64,000 nt of DNA. It comes from Novosphingobium aureum (GTDB lineage: Bacteria; Pseudomonadota; Alphaproteobacteria; Sphingomonadales; Sphingomonadaceae). Location: contig NZ_JADZGI010000002.1 in assembly GCF_015865035.1 (NCBI RefSeq), positions 1 through 64,000 on the forward strand, written 5' to 3'. Of this stretch, positions 18,181 through 26,053 are shown piece by piece; position 1 is the first letter of the stretch, and the number at the start of each line of letters is the position of its first letter. The position numbers and the translations under genes are program-made. Below the pieces are notes generated by a model, which had not been told where the DNA came from, made no database searches, and was given only the letters and a program-made list of their open reading frames with translations.

Positions 18181-18825
18181 TCAGAACGTCGGTCCGTAGA
18201 CCGGCTTGGAATCCTTGCCCACGCCTTCCTGGGTATGGGTCTCGATGGTCTTGACCATCTGGCTGTTCGCCCCATCCAGCAGCGCATAGTCACGCGCGCT
18301 GCGGCCCGAATTGTCGGTACGGTCAGGGTCTGCGCCAGCCTGCAGCAGCGCCTTGACCAGTTCGGTGTCGTGGCGATGCACCGCGAAGATCAGCGGGGTC
18401 TCGCCCGCATCGTTGGAATCATTGGTGCGTGCATGGTTCTCGAGCAGGTATTCCGCCCCGTCGCGCCAGCCAAGGTTGACCGCGGCCTGCAGCGGAGTGG
18501 TGCCGTGATCGTCGGCGATGTTCACGTTGGCCCCCTTCTGGACGAGAAAGCGCAGCCAGGTCAGATCGCGGCGGGCGACGATGATGTGCAGCGCAGTCTC
18601 GCCGCTGGTCACATCGCGCGAGTTCACGATCAGCGGGCTCTCCATGATCGCCTGCTCGACTTCGGCACCTTCCTTTTTCTTCACCGATTCGAGGAACTTG
18701 TAGCCCTCGGAAAAGCCCGTCTGCGCCGAAGCCGAGACCGCCATGGCGGCCAGGCCGAGCGCAAGCGTTCCCTTCAGGACAAGGCGGCCGATGGCTGTCC
18801 CGTTGCGGATCGCTGATTTCGACAC
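18181..18825 (-). CDS. Exported ankyrin-repeat protein
   Basis: A 214-residue protein: a signal peptide ending near VSASAQ, then about four ankyrin repeats (ETALHIIVARRDLTWLRFLV, TTPLQAAVNLGWRDGAEYLL, ETPLIFAVHRHDTELVKALL, then a degenerate one). Ankyrin repeats bind other proteins; the partner here, probably periplasmic, is unknown. The GTG at 18825 has AAGGA 8 nt upstream and gives a clean signal peptide. Divergent from the SCO gene. Confidence 0.85.
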   Translation of the reverse strand: MSKSAIRNGTAIGRLVLKGTLALGLAAMAVSASAQTGFSEGYKFLESVKKKEGAEVEQAIMESPLIVNSRDVTSGETALHIIVARRDLTWLRFLVQKGANVNIADDHGTTPLQAAVNLGWRDGAEYLLENHARTNDSNDAGETPLIFAVHRHDTELVKALLQAGADPDRTDNSGRSARDYALLDGANSQMVKTIETHTQEGVGKDSKPVYGPTF

Positions 18826-18905
18826 GTGAACATTCCTTCCAGATTTGCAGTGTTTTCCGGCACGGTCCCGCCAGCCGCACCTTGCAAGCGCAGGCCTAGC
18901 AGAGC

Positions 18906-19559
18906 ATGAACCGCTTCGCCATGACATACCTTGCAAACCGTACCCTTAGCGTGCGCCGCGCGCGACGCCAGCCGCTTCGCACGCTCCTGCTCGCGCTCGG
19001 CCTCACTGCCGCGCTCGGCCTCGGCGCCTGCCAGCAGCAGCCTTCGGACGCCCCTCCGCTCGAGGGCGCGGCGCTCGGCGGCCCGTTCACGCTGGTCGAC
19101 AAGAACGGCAAAACCGTGACCTGGGACAGCTTCAAGGGACACTGGCGCGCGGTCTACTTCGGCTACACCTTCTGCCCCGATGCCTGTCCCCTCGACGTGC
19201 AGGAGCTGATGCGTGGCTTCGCCCTGTTCAAGAAGGAGCATCCCGAAGCGGCAGCCAAGGTCCAGCCGATCTTCATCTCGATCGATCCGGCGCGCGACAC
19301 CCCCGAGGTCGTCGACCAGTGGACCGGCGCCTTCGGGCCCGACCTCATGGGCCTGACCGGCACGCCGGAACAGGTCAAGCAGGCCGCCGATGCCTTCGCC
19401 GTCTACTTCAAGCGCGGCGAGGAGACCGAAGGCGGATATCTCATGGACCACTCGCGCATCGTCTATCTCATGGATCCCGACGGCAAGCCGATCGCGATGC
19501 TCCCGGTCGACAAGGGCAAGGAAGCGGTCGCCGCCGAACTCGCCCGCTGGGTAAAGTGA
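18906..19559 (+). CDS. SCO1/SenC family lipoprotein
   Basis: A 217-residue thioredoxin-fold copper protein that helps insert the CuA site of cytochrome oxidase. It has an N-terminal hydrophobic stretch with lipobox LGAC, the copper-binding FGYTFCPDACP (CxxxC) near residue 95 and the third ligand His in DHSRIVYLMD near residue 180. All copper ligands are present. It is membrane-anchored on the periplasmic side. The next gene starts 16 nt later. Confidence 0.92.
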   Translation: MNRFAMTYLANRTLSVRRARRQPLRTLLLALGLTAALGLGACQQQPSDAPPLEGAALGGPFTLVDKNGKTVTWDSFKGHWRAVYFGYTFCPDACPLDVQELMRGFALFKKEHPEAAAKVQPIFISIDPARDTPEVVDQWTGAFGPDLMGLTGTPEQVKQAADAFAVYFKRGEETEGGYLMDHSRIVYLMDPDGKPIAMLPVDKGKEAVAAELARWVK

Positions 19560-19575
19560 AGCGAAGGCCGATCCC

Positions 19576-20115
19576 GTGAGCGGCAATAGCCCCCCACCCT
19601 CCACCGGCGCCCGCCGCTTCTGGGAGCGCCCGCTCGACACGCTCGACAAGGACGAGTGGGAAGCGCTGTGCGATGGTTGCGGCCAGTGCTGCCTGCACAA
19701 GGTCGAGGATGCGGACACCGGCGAAGTCTACCACACCAACGTCGCATGCAAGCTGCTCGACACCCGCACCGCGCGCTGCTGCGACTACCCGCACCGCAAG
19801 AAGTCCGTGCCCGACTGCCTGACACTCACCAGGAAGTCGGTGCATTCGCTGCACTGGCTACCCGAGACATGCGCCTATCGCCTGCGCGCCGAGGACCAGC
19901 CCCTGCCCGAATGGCACTATCTCGTGAGTGGCGACCGCGAGGCTGTGCATCGCGCCGGGATCTCGGTTGCAGGCAAGGTGGTGAGCGAGGTCGATGCCGG
20001 TCCGCTCGAACAGCACATCGTGTGGCCGCACGGCGAGGAGCAGGCCTTCGAGATCGAAGACGGGCACGAGCCCTGGGACGTGATTGCACCCGACGAGCTG
20101 GACGAGGACGACTGA
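19576..20115 (+). CDS. YcgN/UPF0260 family cysteine-cluster protein
   Basis: A 179-residue protein with the family pattern CDGCGQCCLHKVED near residue 30, then ARCCDY and VPDCLTLTRKSV; the spaced cysteines suggest a metal or iron-sulfur site. Function unknown. GTG start at 19576. It lies between the SCO gene and the M48-like gene with gaps of 16 and 4 nt, so it is in an operon. Confidence 0.87.
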   Translation: MSGNSPPPSTGARRFWERPLDTLDKDEWEALCDGCGQCCLHKVEDADTGEVYHTNVACKLLDTRTARCCDYPHRKKSVPDCLTLTRKSVHSLHWLPETCAYRLRAEDQPLPEWHYLVSGDREAVHRAGISVAGKVVSEVDAGPLEQHIVWPHGEEQAFEIEDGHEPWDVIAPDELDEDD

Positions 20116-20119
20116 GGCG

Positions 20120-20845
20120 ATGCTTGACTGGCTGCGCCGTGATCCCCGTGCCGAGCCCGAGATCGAGCTATGCGGGCGCGCCGTGCCGATCTCGATCCGC
20201 CGGCTCGATCGCGCCCGGCGCCTGACCATGCGGCTTGCTCCCGACGGCAGCGCGGTGCGCATCTCGATGCCGCGCTGGGGACGCACCGAGGAAGCGCTCG
20301 CCTTTGCCGAGGCCCGCCGCGACTGGCTCGAAAAGCAGCTCGCGCGCATCCCGGAGCAGAGCGCTACAGGCGACGGCACGCCGCTTCACTTTCGCGGTGA
20401 CCCGCTCGTCTTGCGCCACGATCCCGCGGCACCGCGCCGCCCGCTCGTCGACGATGGCCAGCTGATCGTGGGCGGCCCGCTTGGCTCGCTGCAGGCGCGG
20501 GCCATGCGCTGGCTACAGAACGAGGCGCGCGCACTCCTCGAGGTCGACCTCGCCCATTATTGCACCCGAGCAGCATTACCGGTTTCGCCGCTTGCGCTCT
20601 CGAGTGCGCAGCGGCGCTGGGGTTCGTGCGCGGCCGACGGGGCCATTCGGATCAACTGGCGACTGGTCATGGCCCCCGACGCGGTGCGCCGCTCGGTGGT
20701 CGCGCACGAGGTCGCGCACCTCATCCACTTCGACCACTCGCCCGCCTTCCACCATTGCCTCGGGCAGCTCTTCGAGGGCTCGATCCACGAGGCAAACCGT
20801 TGGCTCAAAGGCAACGGGCGCAGTCTCTACGTGCCGTTCGGCTAG
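20120..20845 (+). CDS. YgjP/DUF45-type zinc metallopeptidase
   Basis: A 241-residue cytosolic protein of the YgjP-like M48 family. The zinc site HEVAHLIHFDHSPAFH (HExxH plus a downstream His) is near residue 195, preceded by the family block QRRWGSCAADGAIRINW. The ATG at 20120 follows the previous stop by 4 nt. The physiological substrate is unknown; some relatives sit beside restriction-modification genes, but there are none here. Confidence 0.88.
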   Translation: MLDWLRRDPRAEPEIELCGRAVPISIRRLDRARRLTMRLAPDGSAVRISMPRWGRTEEALAFAEARRDWLEKQLARIPEQSATGDGTPLHFRGDPLVLRHDPAAPRRPLVDDGQLIVGGPLGSLQARAMRWLQNEARALLEVDLAHYCTRAALPVSPLALSSAQRRWGSCAADGAIRINWRLVMAPDAVRRSVVAHEVAHLIHFDHSPAFHHCLGQLFEGSIHEANRWLKGNGRSLYVPFG

Positions 20846-20878
20846 CGTTCAGCGCCAATAGGCTCTACATAGCGCCCC

Positions 20879-21409
20879 ATGTTCCCGATGAAGCGCTCCG
20901 CATACTGGAAGGACGTCAGCCCGACAGGGATGATCGCAGACTTCCGCCTGGTCTGGCAGCAGGCCGGCCACAATCGCTGGCGCATCGCCGCGGTTTCGGC
21001 GGCATGCACCTTTGCGGTATTTTACATGATGATGGGCCAGGAAGCCTCCGCACCGCATCCGCCGCCCAAGGTCACCTGGATATCGACACTGCCCGAAGGT
21101 CGCAGCGACGAGGAAATCCTCGCCGAGAACATCCGCAACCAGCGCAACAAGGAAGCCTTCGCCCGCGAGCAGGCCAAGCGCGACAAGGACGTGCGCGAGA
21201 TCTACAAGACGATTGGGCGCTGGTCAGGCATGGATGTCGACAAGATCGCCCGCGAAGCCGATGCTGAACAGGCCGCCGAGGAAAAGGCCCGCCTCGACAA
21301 AATCGGCATGCCCAAGCTGCCTGAAGGCGCCGTTGCCCCGAAGATGCCCGAGGATGGCGCGAGCGGTGCGAATGCCGCAGCGCCTGCTGGCAACGACACC
21401 GACAAGTGA
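20879..21409 (+). CDS. Hypothetical single-pass membrane protein
   Basis: A 176-residue protein with one hydrophobic segment (about residues 35-53), then a charged, Ala/Glu/Lys/Arg-rich stretch (70-145) likely to be helical or coiled coil, and a Pro/Ala-rich tail. I do not recognise a family. Its stop overlaps the ribD GTG start (GTGA), so it is translated with the riboflavin genes; this may be only positional. The start is the ATG at 20879 or 20888. Confidence 0.65.
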   Translation: MFPMKRSAYWKDVSPTGMIADFRLVWQQAGHNRWRIAAVSAACTFAVFYMMMGQEASAPHPPPKVTWISTLPEGRSDEEILAENIRNQRNKEAFAREQAKRDKDVREIYKTIGRWSGMDVDKIAREADAEQAAEEKARLDKIGMPKLPEGAVAPKMPEDGASGANAAAPAGNDTDK

Positions 21410-22404
21410 GCGCTGATTCCCGCTGGCTGGCCGCGGCAGCGGCGCTGTCGGCGCGCGCCCGTCCACTCAGCCGTCCCAACCCCGGCGTAGGCGCGATCCT
21501 GGTTCGTGACGGCAAGGTCGTAGCGCGCGGCTGGACCCACGAGGGCGGCCGCCCGCACGCCGAAGCCATTGCCCTCGCCGAGGCGGGCGAGGATGCACGC
21601 GGCGCGACGCTTTACGTCACGCTCGAACCCTGCGCGCACAAGTCCGAGCGAGGTCCGGCCTGCGCCGACCTCGTCAGCACCTCGGGGCTGGCACGCGTGG
21701 TGATCGGATGCATGGACCCCGACCCGCGCACTTCGGGCGCAGGAATGGCCCGCATCCACGAGGCCGGCATCACGGTCGAATTCATCGCCAGTGAGGCATG
21801 TGAGGAGAGCCTTGCGGGCTATCTCATGACCAAGCGCTCGGGCCGCCCCGAAGTCACCTTGAAACTGGCGCTCTCGCTCGACGGCTGCATCGCGATGTCC
21901 AGCGGCGAGAGCCAGTGGATTACGGGGCCCGAGGCACGGGCGCACACGCATGCGATGCGCGCCAAGGCCGACGCAATCCTCGTCGGCGGGGGCACGCTGC
22001 GCGCCGATGCGCCGCGCCTCGACGTGCGCCTGCCCGGCCTCGAGGAGCGCAGCCCCGCGCGCTGGGTGCTGACCAGCAGCACCGCTCCCGAAGGCTGGCA
22101 GGCCCTGCCCTCGCCCGAGGCGATCCACGACATGGCGGGCATCCAGTATCTCTTCGTCGAGGGCGGGGCGAGCGCTGCCAGCGCCTTCCTGCGCGCCGGC
22201 CTTGTCGACAGGCTTCTCATCTACCGCGCACCGATTCTCGTCGGCGGCAGACCCGGCCTTGGCGACTACGGCCTCACCTCGCTCGGCGCGGCCCATGGCC
22301 AGTGGCGGATACGCGAGCGCCGCCAGCTTGGCAGCGACACGCTCGAAGTCTACACGGCCGAAGTCGCCACGGGCAGCAAGTCCGCTCGGGCTCCCACGGT
22401 TTAA
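21406..22404 (+). CDS. ribD: Riboflavin biosynthesis deaminase/reductase RibD
   Basis: A 332-residue bifunctional enzyme for the second and third steps of riboflavin synthesis. The N-terminal deaminase has the zinc motifs HAEAIAL and PCAHKSERGPAC. The C-terminal reductase begins near residue 145 (VTLKLALSLDG) and binds NADPH through GGGTLRADAP. The GTG start overlaps the previous stop. ribE follows 24 nt later. Confidence 0.94.
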   Translation: MSADSRWLAAAAALSARARPLSRPNPGVGAILVRDGKVVARGWTHEGGRPHAEAIALAEAGEDARGATLYVTLEPCAHKSERGPACADLVSTSGLARVVIGCMDPDPRTSGAGMARIHEAGITVEFIASEACEESLAGYLMTKRSGRPEVTLKLALSLDGCIAMSSGESQWITGPEARAHTHAMRAKADAILVGGGTLRADAPRLDVRLPGLEERSPARWVLTSSTAPEGWQALPSPEAIHDMAGIQYLFVEGGASAASAFLRAGLVDRLLIYRAPILVGGRPGLGDYGLTSLGAAHGQWRIRERRQLGSDTLEVYTAEVATGSKSARAPTV

Positions 22405-22428
22405 CCCAGTATCCAAGAAGGTCAGGTC

Positions 22429-23046
22429 ATGTTCACCGGTATCGTCACCGCCGTCGGCGAAATTCGCGAGAGCCGCCAGAGCGGCGACCTGCGCTGCGTC
22501 ATCGCCTGCCCGTTCGATCCCGCAGGCATCTCGATGGGTGCCTCGATCGCCTGCTCGGGCGTGTGCCTGACCGTGGTCGACAAGGGCGGCGTGGCAGGCG
22601 ACGCCTGGTTCGCGGTCGACATTTCGGCCGAAAGCGTCTCACGCACGGTTCCGGGCCGCTGGGCACAGGGCCGCAAGCTCAACCTCGAACCCGCGCTCAA
22701 GCTGGGCGAGGAACTGGGCGGCCACATCGTCACCGGCCATGTCGACGGCATCGGCGAGATCGTCTCGATCACGCCCGTCGGCGATTCGAAGCGCTTCGTC
22801 GTCGCTGCGCCCGCTGAGCTCGCGCCCTACATCGCCGCAAAGGGATCGATCACCGTCGATGGCGTCTCGCTGACCGTCAACGAGGTCGAGGACCAGCCCT
22901 CGGGCGCATGCCACTTCACCTTGAACATCATCCCCCACACCGCCGAGGTCACGACGATCGGCCAGATGGGCACCGGGGACGCGGTCAATCTCGAGATCGA
23001 CGTGCTTGCCCGCTACCTGCAGCGCATGCAGTCGCTCAAGAGCTGA
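22429..23046 (+). CDS. ribE: Riboflavin synthase alpha subunit
   Basis: A 205-residue enzyme that dismutates two lumazine molecules into riboflavin. It starts with the invariant MFTGIVTAVGEI and contains two lumazine-binding repeats, the first with GVCLTVVD and the second with SITVDGVSLTVNEV. Works as a trimer. Last gene of the run, followed by a terminator 30 nt on. No FMN riboswitch is visible upstream of ribD or ribE. Confidence 0.96.
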   Translation: MFTGIVTAVGEIRESRQSGDLRCVIACPFDPAGISMGASIACSGVCLTVVDKGGVAGDAWFAVDISAESVSRTVPGRWAQGRKLNLEPALKLGEELGGHIVTGHVDGIGEIVSITPVGDSKRFVVAAPAELAPYIAAKGSITVDGVSLTVNEVEDQPSGACHFTLNIIPHTAEVTTIGQMGTGDAVNLEIDVLARYLQRMQSLKS

Positions 23047-23076
23047 TCGCCCCGCGGTTCACGCGTCAGCAGGCAC

Positions 23077-23117
23077 GAAAAAGGCCAGCCGGGCATCATG
23101 CTCCGGCTGGCCTTTTT
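23077..23117. terminator. Terminator between ribE and the aminotransferase gene
   Basis: AAAAAGGCCAGCCGG and CCGGCTGGCCTTTTT form a 15-pair stem with loop GCATCATGCT. A and T runs on both sides make it usable in both directions, and the flanking genes converge. Confidence 0.9.
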
Positions 23118-23190
23118 GGTAAGTCAGTCACCAGCCTGGCCTTGCGAAACCGCCCGGTCGGCGCGCTTCACAAGGCCTCGGTGATTTGCC

Positions 23191-24369
23191 TTAGCCGGTC
23201 ACTTGCGCGACGGCAGCGATGAACTTCTCGATATTGCCAGTGGTCAGTCCGGCAACGTTGATGCGGCCCGAACCGGCAAAGTAGATGCCGTGTTCCTTGC
23301 GCATCGCCTGTACCTGATCGGGCGTGAACGGGATGATCGAGAACAGGCCGTTCTGGCTACCCAGCGCAGTCAGGTCGACGCCACCGGTCTTGCCTGCCTC
23401 AGCAAGGCGCGCGCGCACCTGACGCATGCGCTCGCGCATCTGGTCTAGCTCGTCGAGCCACTGCGCGGTCAGGGTCTCGTCCTCGAGCACCACACGCACC
23501 GCCGCGCCGCCATGATCGGGCGGCTGCGACCAGTTGGCGCGTGCGAGAGCATGGCCGTTCGACATGATCGCACCCAGCTCTGCCGGATCCTTGGCCACCG
23601 CGTAGAGCGCGCCGACACGGTCGCGGTAGAGGCCGAAGTTCTTGTCGCACGAATAGCAGACCAGAGCTTCGCTCACCGCGCCGAGGACGCGGCGAAGACC
23701 GTAGGCATCCTCTTCCATGCCCTGGCCGAGGCCCTGGTAGGCAAGGTCGATGATCGGAAGCACCGCGCTCTTGGCAAGGATTGCGGCGATTTCGTCCCAG
23801 TCGGCGGGCGCATAGTCGATGCCGGTCGGGTTGTGGCAGCAGCCGTGCAGCAGCACCGCGTCACCTTCACCCCCTGCGGCCAGCGCGCTGCGCAGCGCGT
23901 CCATGTCGACCTTGCCGTCCTCGCCGGCATGGTTGAACTCGAAGACCTCGAGACCGAGATCCTTGCAGATCTGGTTGTGGTTGGGCCAGCTCGGCTTGCC
24001 GACGATGATCCGCTTCACGCCCGCGCGCTGCGCCATGGCAAGCGCGAGACGCAGCGAACCGGTGCCGCCCGGGGTCTGCATGCCCACGATCCGACCGTCC
24101 ATGTCGGGATTCGCCTTGCCGAAGATGTACGGCATCAGCGCGTGGACGAAGCCCATGTCGCCCTCGGGGCCGAGGTAGGCTTTCGAATCCTGCGTCTCGA
24201 CCAGCTTCTTCTCCGCCGCCTTGATGGCGCCGAAGACGGGCGTTTCGCCCTGACCGGTACGGTAGACGCCGACACCGAGGTCGATCTTGTCTGCGCGCGG
24301 ATCGTCGTTGTGGAGCTTGATCAGCGCAAGAAGCGCGTCGGCGGGCTGTTGCTGAAGATTGGTAAGCAT
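23191..24369 (-). CDS. Aromatic amino acid / aspartate aminotransferase (class I)
   Basis: A 392-residue PLP enzyme of the AspC/TyrB group. Key parts: the N-terminal IDLGVGVYRTGQGETPVF, the HGCCHNPTGID loop, and the PLP lysine in YSCDKNFGLYRDRVG near residue 245. This group swaps amino groups between aspartate, phenylalanine or tyrosine and 2-oxoglutarate; the sequence alone does not decide which substrate is favoured. Cytosolic homodimer. Confidence 0.9.
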   Translation of the reverse strand: MLTNLQQQPADALLALIKLHNDDPRADKIDLGVGVYRTGQGETPVFGAIKAAEKKLVETQDSKAYLGPEGDMGFVHALMPYIFGKANPDMDGRIVGMQTPGGTGSLRLALAMAQRAGVKRIIVGKPSWPNHNQICKDLGLEVFEFNHAGEDGKVDMDALRSALAAGGEGDAVLLHGCCHNPTGIDYAPADWDEIAAILAKSAVLPIIDLAYQGLGQGMEEDAYGLRRVLGAVSEALVCYSCDKNFGLYRDRVGALYAVAKDPAELGAIMSNGHALARANWSQPPDHGGAAVRVVLEDETLTAQWLDELDQMRERMRQVRARLAEAGKTGGVDLTALGSQNGLFSIIPFTPDQVQAMRKEHGIYFAGSGRINVAGLTTGNIEKFIAAVAQVTG

Positions 24370-24451
24370 GGCGCGCGGCCATTACTCCGAGCCCGGAATT
24401 TGCGCAACAGCCGATCTTGCAACTTTGTTGCGCGCAGCGCACGAGCCCGCA

Positions 24452-24497
24452 AAAGCATCGGGCGCGCCTTCGTGGTGAAGGCGCGCCCGATCTTGCT
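24452..24497 (-). terminator. Terminator after the DUF1134 gene
   Basis: TCGGGCGCGCCTTC pairs perfectly with GAAGGCGCGCCCGA across a short loop; the minus strand ends in GATGCTTTTG. Located 20 nt beyond the DUF1134 stop. Confidence 0.85.
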
Positions 24498-24517
24498 TTG
24501 GAGCGGTTACCGGCTCG

Positions 24518-25405
24518 TCAGAAAGGCAGCCAGCGCTGCTTCTCCGAGAACTTCATGTAACCGATGTTCGCGCCCAGACGCAGGCCGGCACCCGCACGAA
24601 CCGGGATCAGGACCGTATCGCCGCGGCGCAGGTAGCTGACGTTAAAGCCACCGATCAGGTAGGCCTGCCCCTCGCCCGCACCGAAGCGCTTGTAGAGGTC
24701 GTCAGTGTCGTAGAGGTTGTAGACCAGCACGAAGGTGCTCGCCGCGTTGGCGCCCGCATCGAAACCGATCGAGGGCCCCGTCCAGTAGACCGGGCGCTCG
24801 CCCTCGACCTTGTGGAACAGCGTCCCCGAACCGTAGCGCACGCCCACCGCAAAGGCGCCGCCCGCCTCGCGCCCGACGATGTAGCCGTTGGGCTCGCCCT
24901 GCTTCTTGAGCAGGTCCTTGATCAGGTCCGCAAGCCCCTGCGCGCCCTTGCCGAATACGCCCTCGGCCGCGCCGATCAGATCGTCCTCGTGGTAGGTCGT
25001 GTCATCGGCCTGCCGCGCCGTTGCGGTCGCGGCGCCCTGATAGGTCTGCGAGCCCGATTCGACCGGCATCCCGTTGCCCGCACTTGAAGTGCCATAGCCC
25101 TCGGGCACGTCCTGCTGCTCGGCCGGATACTGCGTCTGCGCAGGGTATTGCGTCTGTGCGGGATACTGAGTCTGTGCAGGATACGTCTGTGCAGGATACT
25201 GGCCTTGCGCCGAAGACTGGGCCTGTGCCCCCGACTGTGCCGGAAAACTGGTGTCGCCACCGTTGAGGTCCCCGTCGATCGCCGCATCGGGATCGACGGT
25301 CTGAACCTGCGCATGAGCGCCTGTGATCGGCGTGAGCACGGCCAGCGCAGCGGCCACCAGCGTTGTCAGGCGCGCTTGGCCCTTGGTCTGCTTGAACACC
25401 GACAT
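24518..25405 (-). CDS. DUF1134 exported protein with a Tyr-Pro-Ala-Gln repeat region
   Basis: A 295-residue protein: a signal peptide ending at GAHAQ, a low-complexity region (about residues 45-110) with tandem YPAQTQ units, then the conserved DUF1134 domain (from about residue 135) including EPNGYIVGREAGGAF, GSGTLFHKV and PSIGFDAGANAA. DUF1134 proteins are probably periplasmic and of unknown function, related in look to the YSC84-type lipid-binding fold. The ATG at 25405 has GGAGG 10 nt upstream. The repeat is described separately. Confidence 0.87.
   Translation of the reverse strand: MSVFKQTKGQARLTTLVAAALAVLTPITGAHAQVQTVDPDAAIDGDLNGGDTSFPAQSGAQAQSSAQGQYPAQTYPAQTQYPAQTQYPAQTQYPAEQQDVPEGYGTSSAGNGMPVESGSQTYQGAATATARQADDTTYHEDDLIGAAEGVFGKGAQGLADLIKDLLKKQGEPNGYIVGREAGGAFAVGVRYGSGTLFHKVEGERPVYWTGPSIGFDAGANAASTFVLVYNLYDTDDLYKRFGAGEGQAYLIGGFNVSYLRRGDTVLIPVRAGAGLRLGANIGYMKFSEKQRWLPF
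25125..25202 (-). repeat. Tandem 18-nt coding repeat in the DUF1134 gene
   Basis: Three 18-nt units and one 15-nt unit in a row, each encoding a variant of YPAQTQ (the shortened one gives YPAQT). The units differ at only a few bases, so copy number may vary between strains by slippage. The reading frame is kept. Confidence 0.85.
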
Positions 25406-25613
25406 TGAATCTGGGCCTCCTCGCCCTCTTGCGAACCTCTTGGACACGCCCCCCGGGCGCACGGATGCTGACTGCCGAAAAGAGTCCACCGCGCCTGACC
25501 TCGCAATGAACGGGCGATGGACCGAGTCGGTTTTGCGGCAGGCCGAATCGCGGAAGAATCCGGAGTCGTGCATGGCGCGGGGCCCTAAAACAAAATTTGC
25601 TGCATTGCGCCCC

Positions 25614-25642
25614 TTGCAGCCTGAGAATCCCATGGCTATAGG
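25614..25642 (+). promoter_or_regulatory. Candidate tRNA-Ser promoter
   Basis: TTGCAG (25614-25619), a 17-nt spacer and TATAGG (25637-25642), with the tRNA beginning 20 nt later. Spacing and distance fit a sigma-70-type stable RNA promoter. Confidence 0.55.
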
Positions 25643-25662
25643 GCGCGCTCTGAGCCGCTTGC

Positions 25663-25753
25663 GGAGACGTGGGTGAGTGGCTGAAACCAGTTCCCTGCTA
25701 AGGAACCGTACTCTATCAGGGTACCGAGGGTTCGAATCCCTCCGTCTCCGCCA
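25663..25753 (+). tRNA. tRNA-Ser (anticodon GCU)
   Basis: A 91-nt class II tRNA. The acceptor GGAGACG (25663-25669) pairs with CGTCTCC (25743-25749), then G and an encoded CCA. The anticodon arm is GTTCC-CTGCTAA-GGAAC, anticodon GCT, reading AGC/AGU serine codons. It has a long variable arm and the T arm GGGTTCGAATCCC. Confidence 0.97.
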
Positions 25754-25756
25754 CCG

Positions 25757-25795
25757 GCTGCTGATTTTGTTGAGATTTTCTCCAAAATCAGCAGC
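25757..25795 (+). terminator. Hairpin just after tRNA-Ser
   Basis: GCTGCTGATTTT (25757-25768) pairs perfectly with AAAATCAGCAGC (25784-25795) around a 15-nt loop. It starts 4 nt after the tRNA CCA. There is no T-run after it, so it may act in tRNA 3' processing or termination, or mark the edge of inserted DNA. Confidence 0.5.
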
Positions 25796-26053
25796 ATGTT
25801 GCCATAGTAGCTCCCCGATAGGTCGGGCGTTTGAGCGCCAATGCGGATCTTATCCTTTCGTTGCTCACCGCAATCCCCTTCAGCCGCCGACCTGTGCAAT
25901 TCGTGTTGTCGATAAAGGCTTACGTGATGTGAAGGACTTGGCAGTCTCGGAGCGTCGTATTACTGGAAAAATCACTTACGGACTCTTCTCAGTTACGCAA
26001 TTTGAGATTGATCAGCGCACGCACCTTCATTCCTGCCGTGCCTCAAGGAATGG
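25796..26053. other. Low-GC gene-free stretch with a possible gene fragment
   Basis: About 260 nt between the tRNA hairpin and the PAP2 gene, of lower GC than the flanks. Plus-strand codons at about 25893-26034 read as a protein-like run with the pieces VDKGLRDVKDLAVSERRI and GKITYGLFSVTQFEIDQRT, but there is no start or continuation. It may be a remnant of a gene lost by insertion or deletion next to the tRNA. I do not recognise the family. Confidence 0.3.

Noticed and set aside
21406..22429. An FMN riboswitch controlling ribD-ribE.
   Set aside because: The spaces before both genes are 0-24 nt and contain none of the conserved riboswitch blocks.
25125..25202. CRISPR-like array from the regularly spaced repeats.
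   Set aside because: The units are contiguous in-frame codons of the DUF1134 gene with no spacers.
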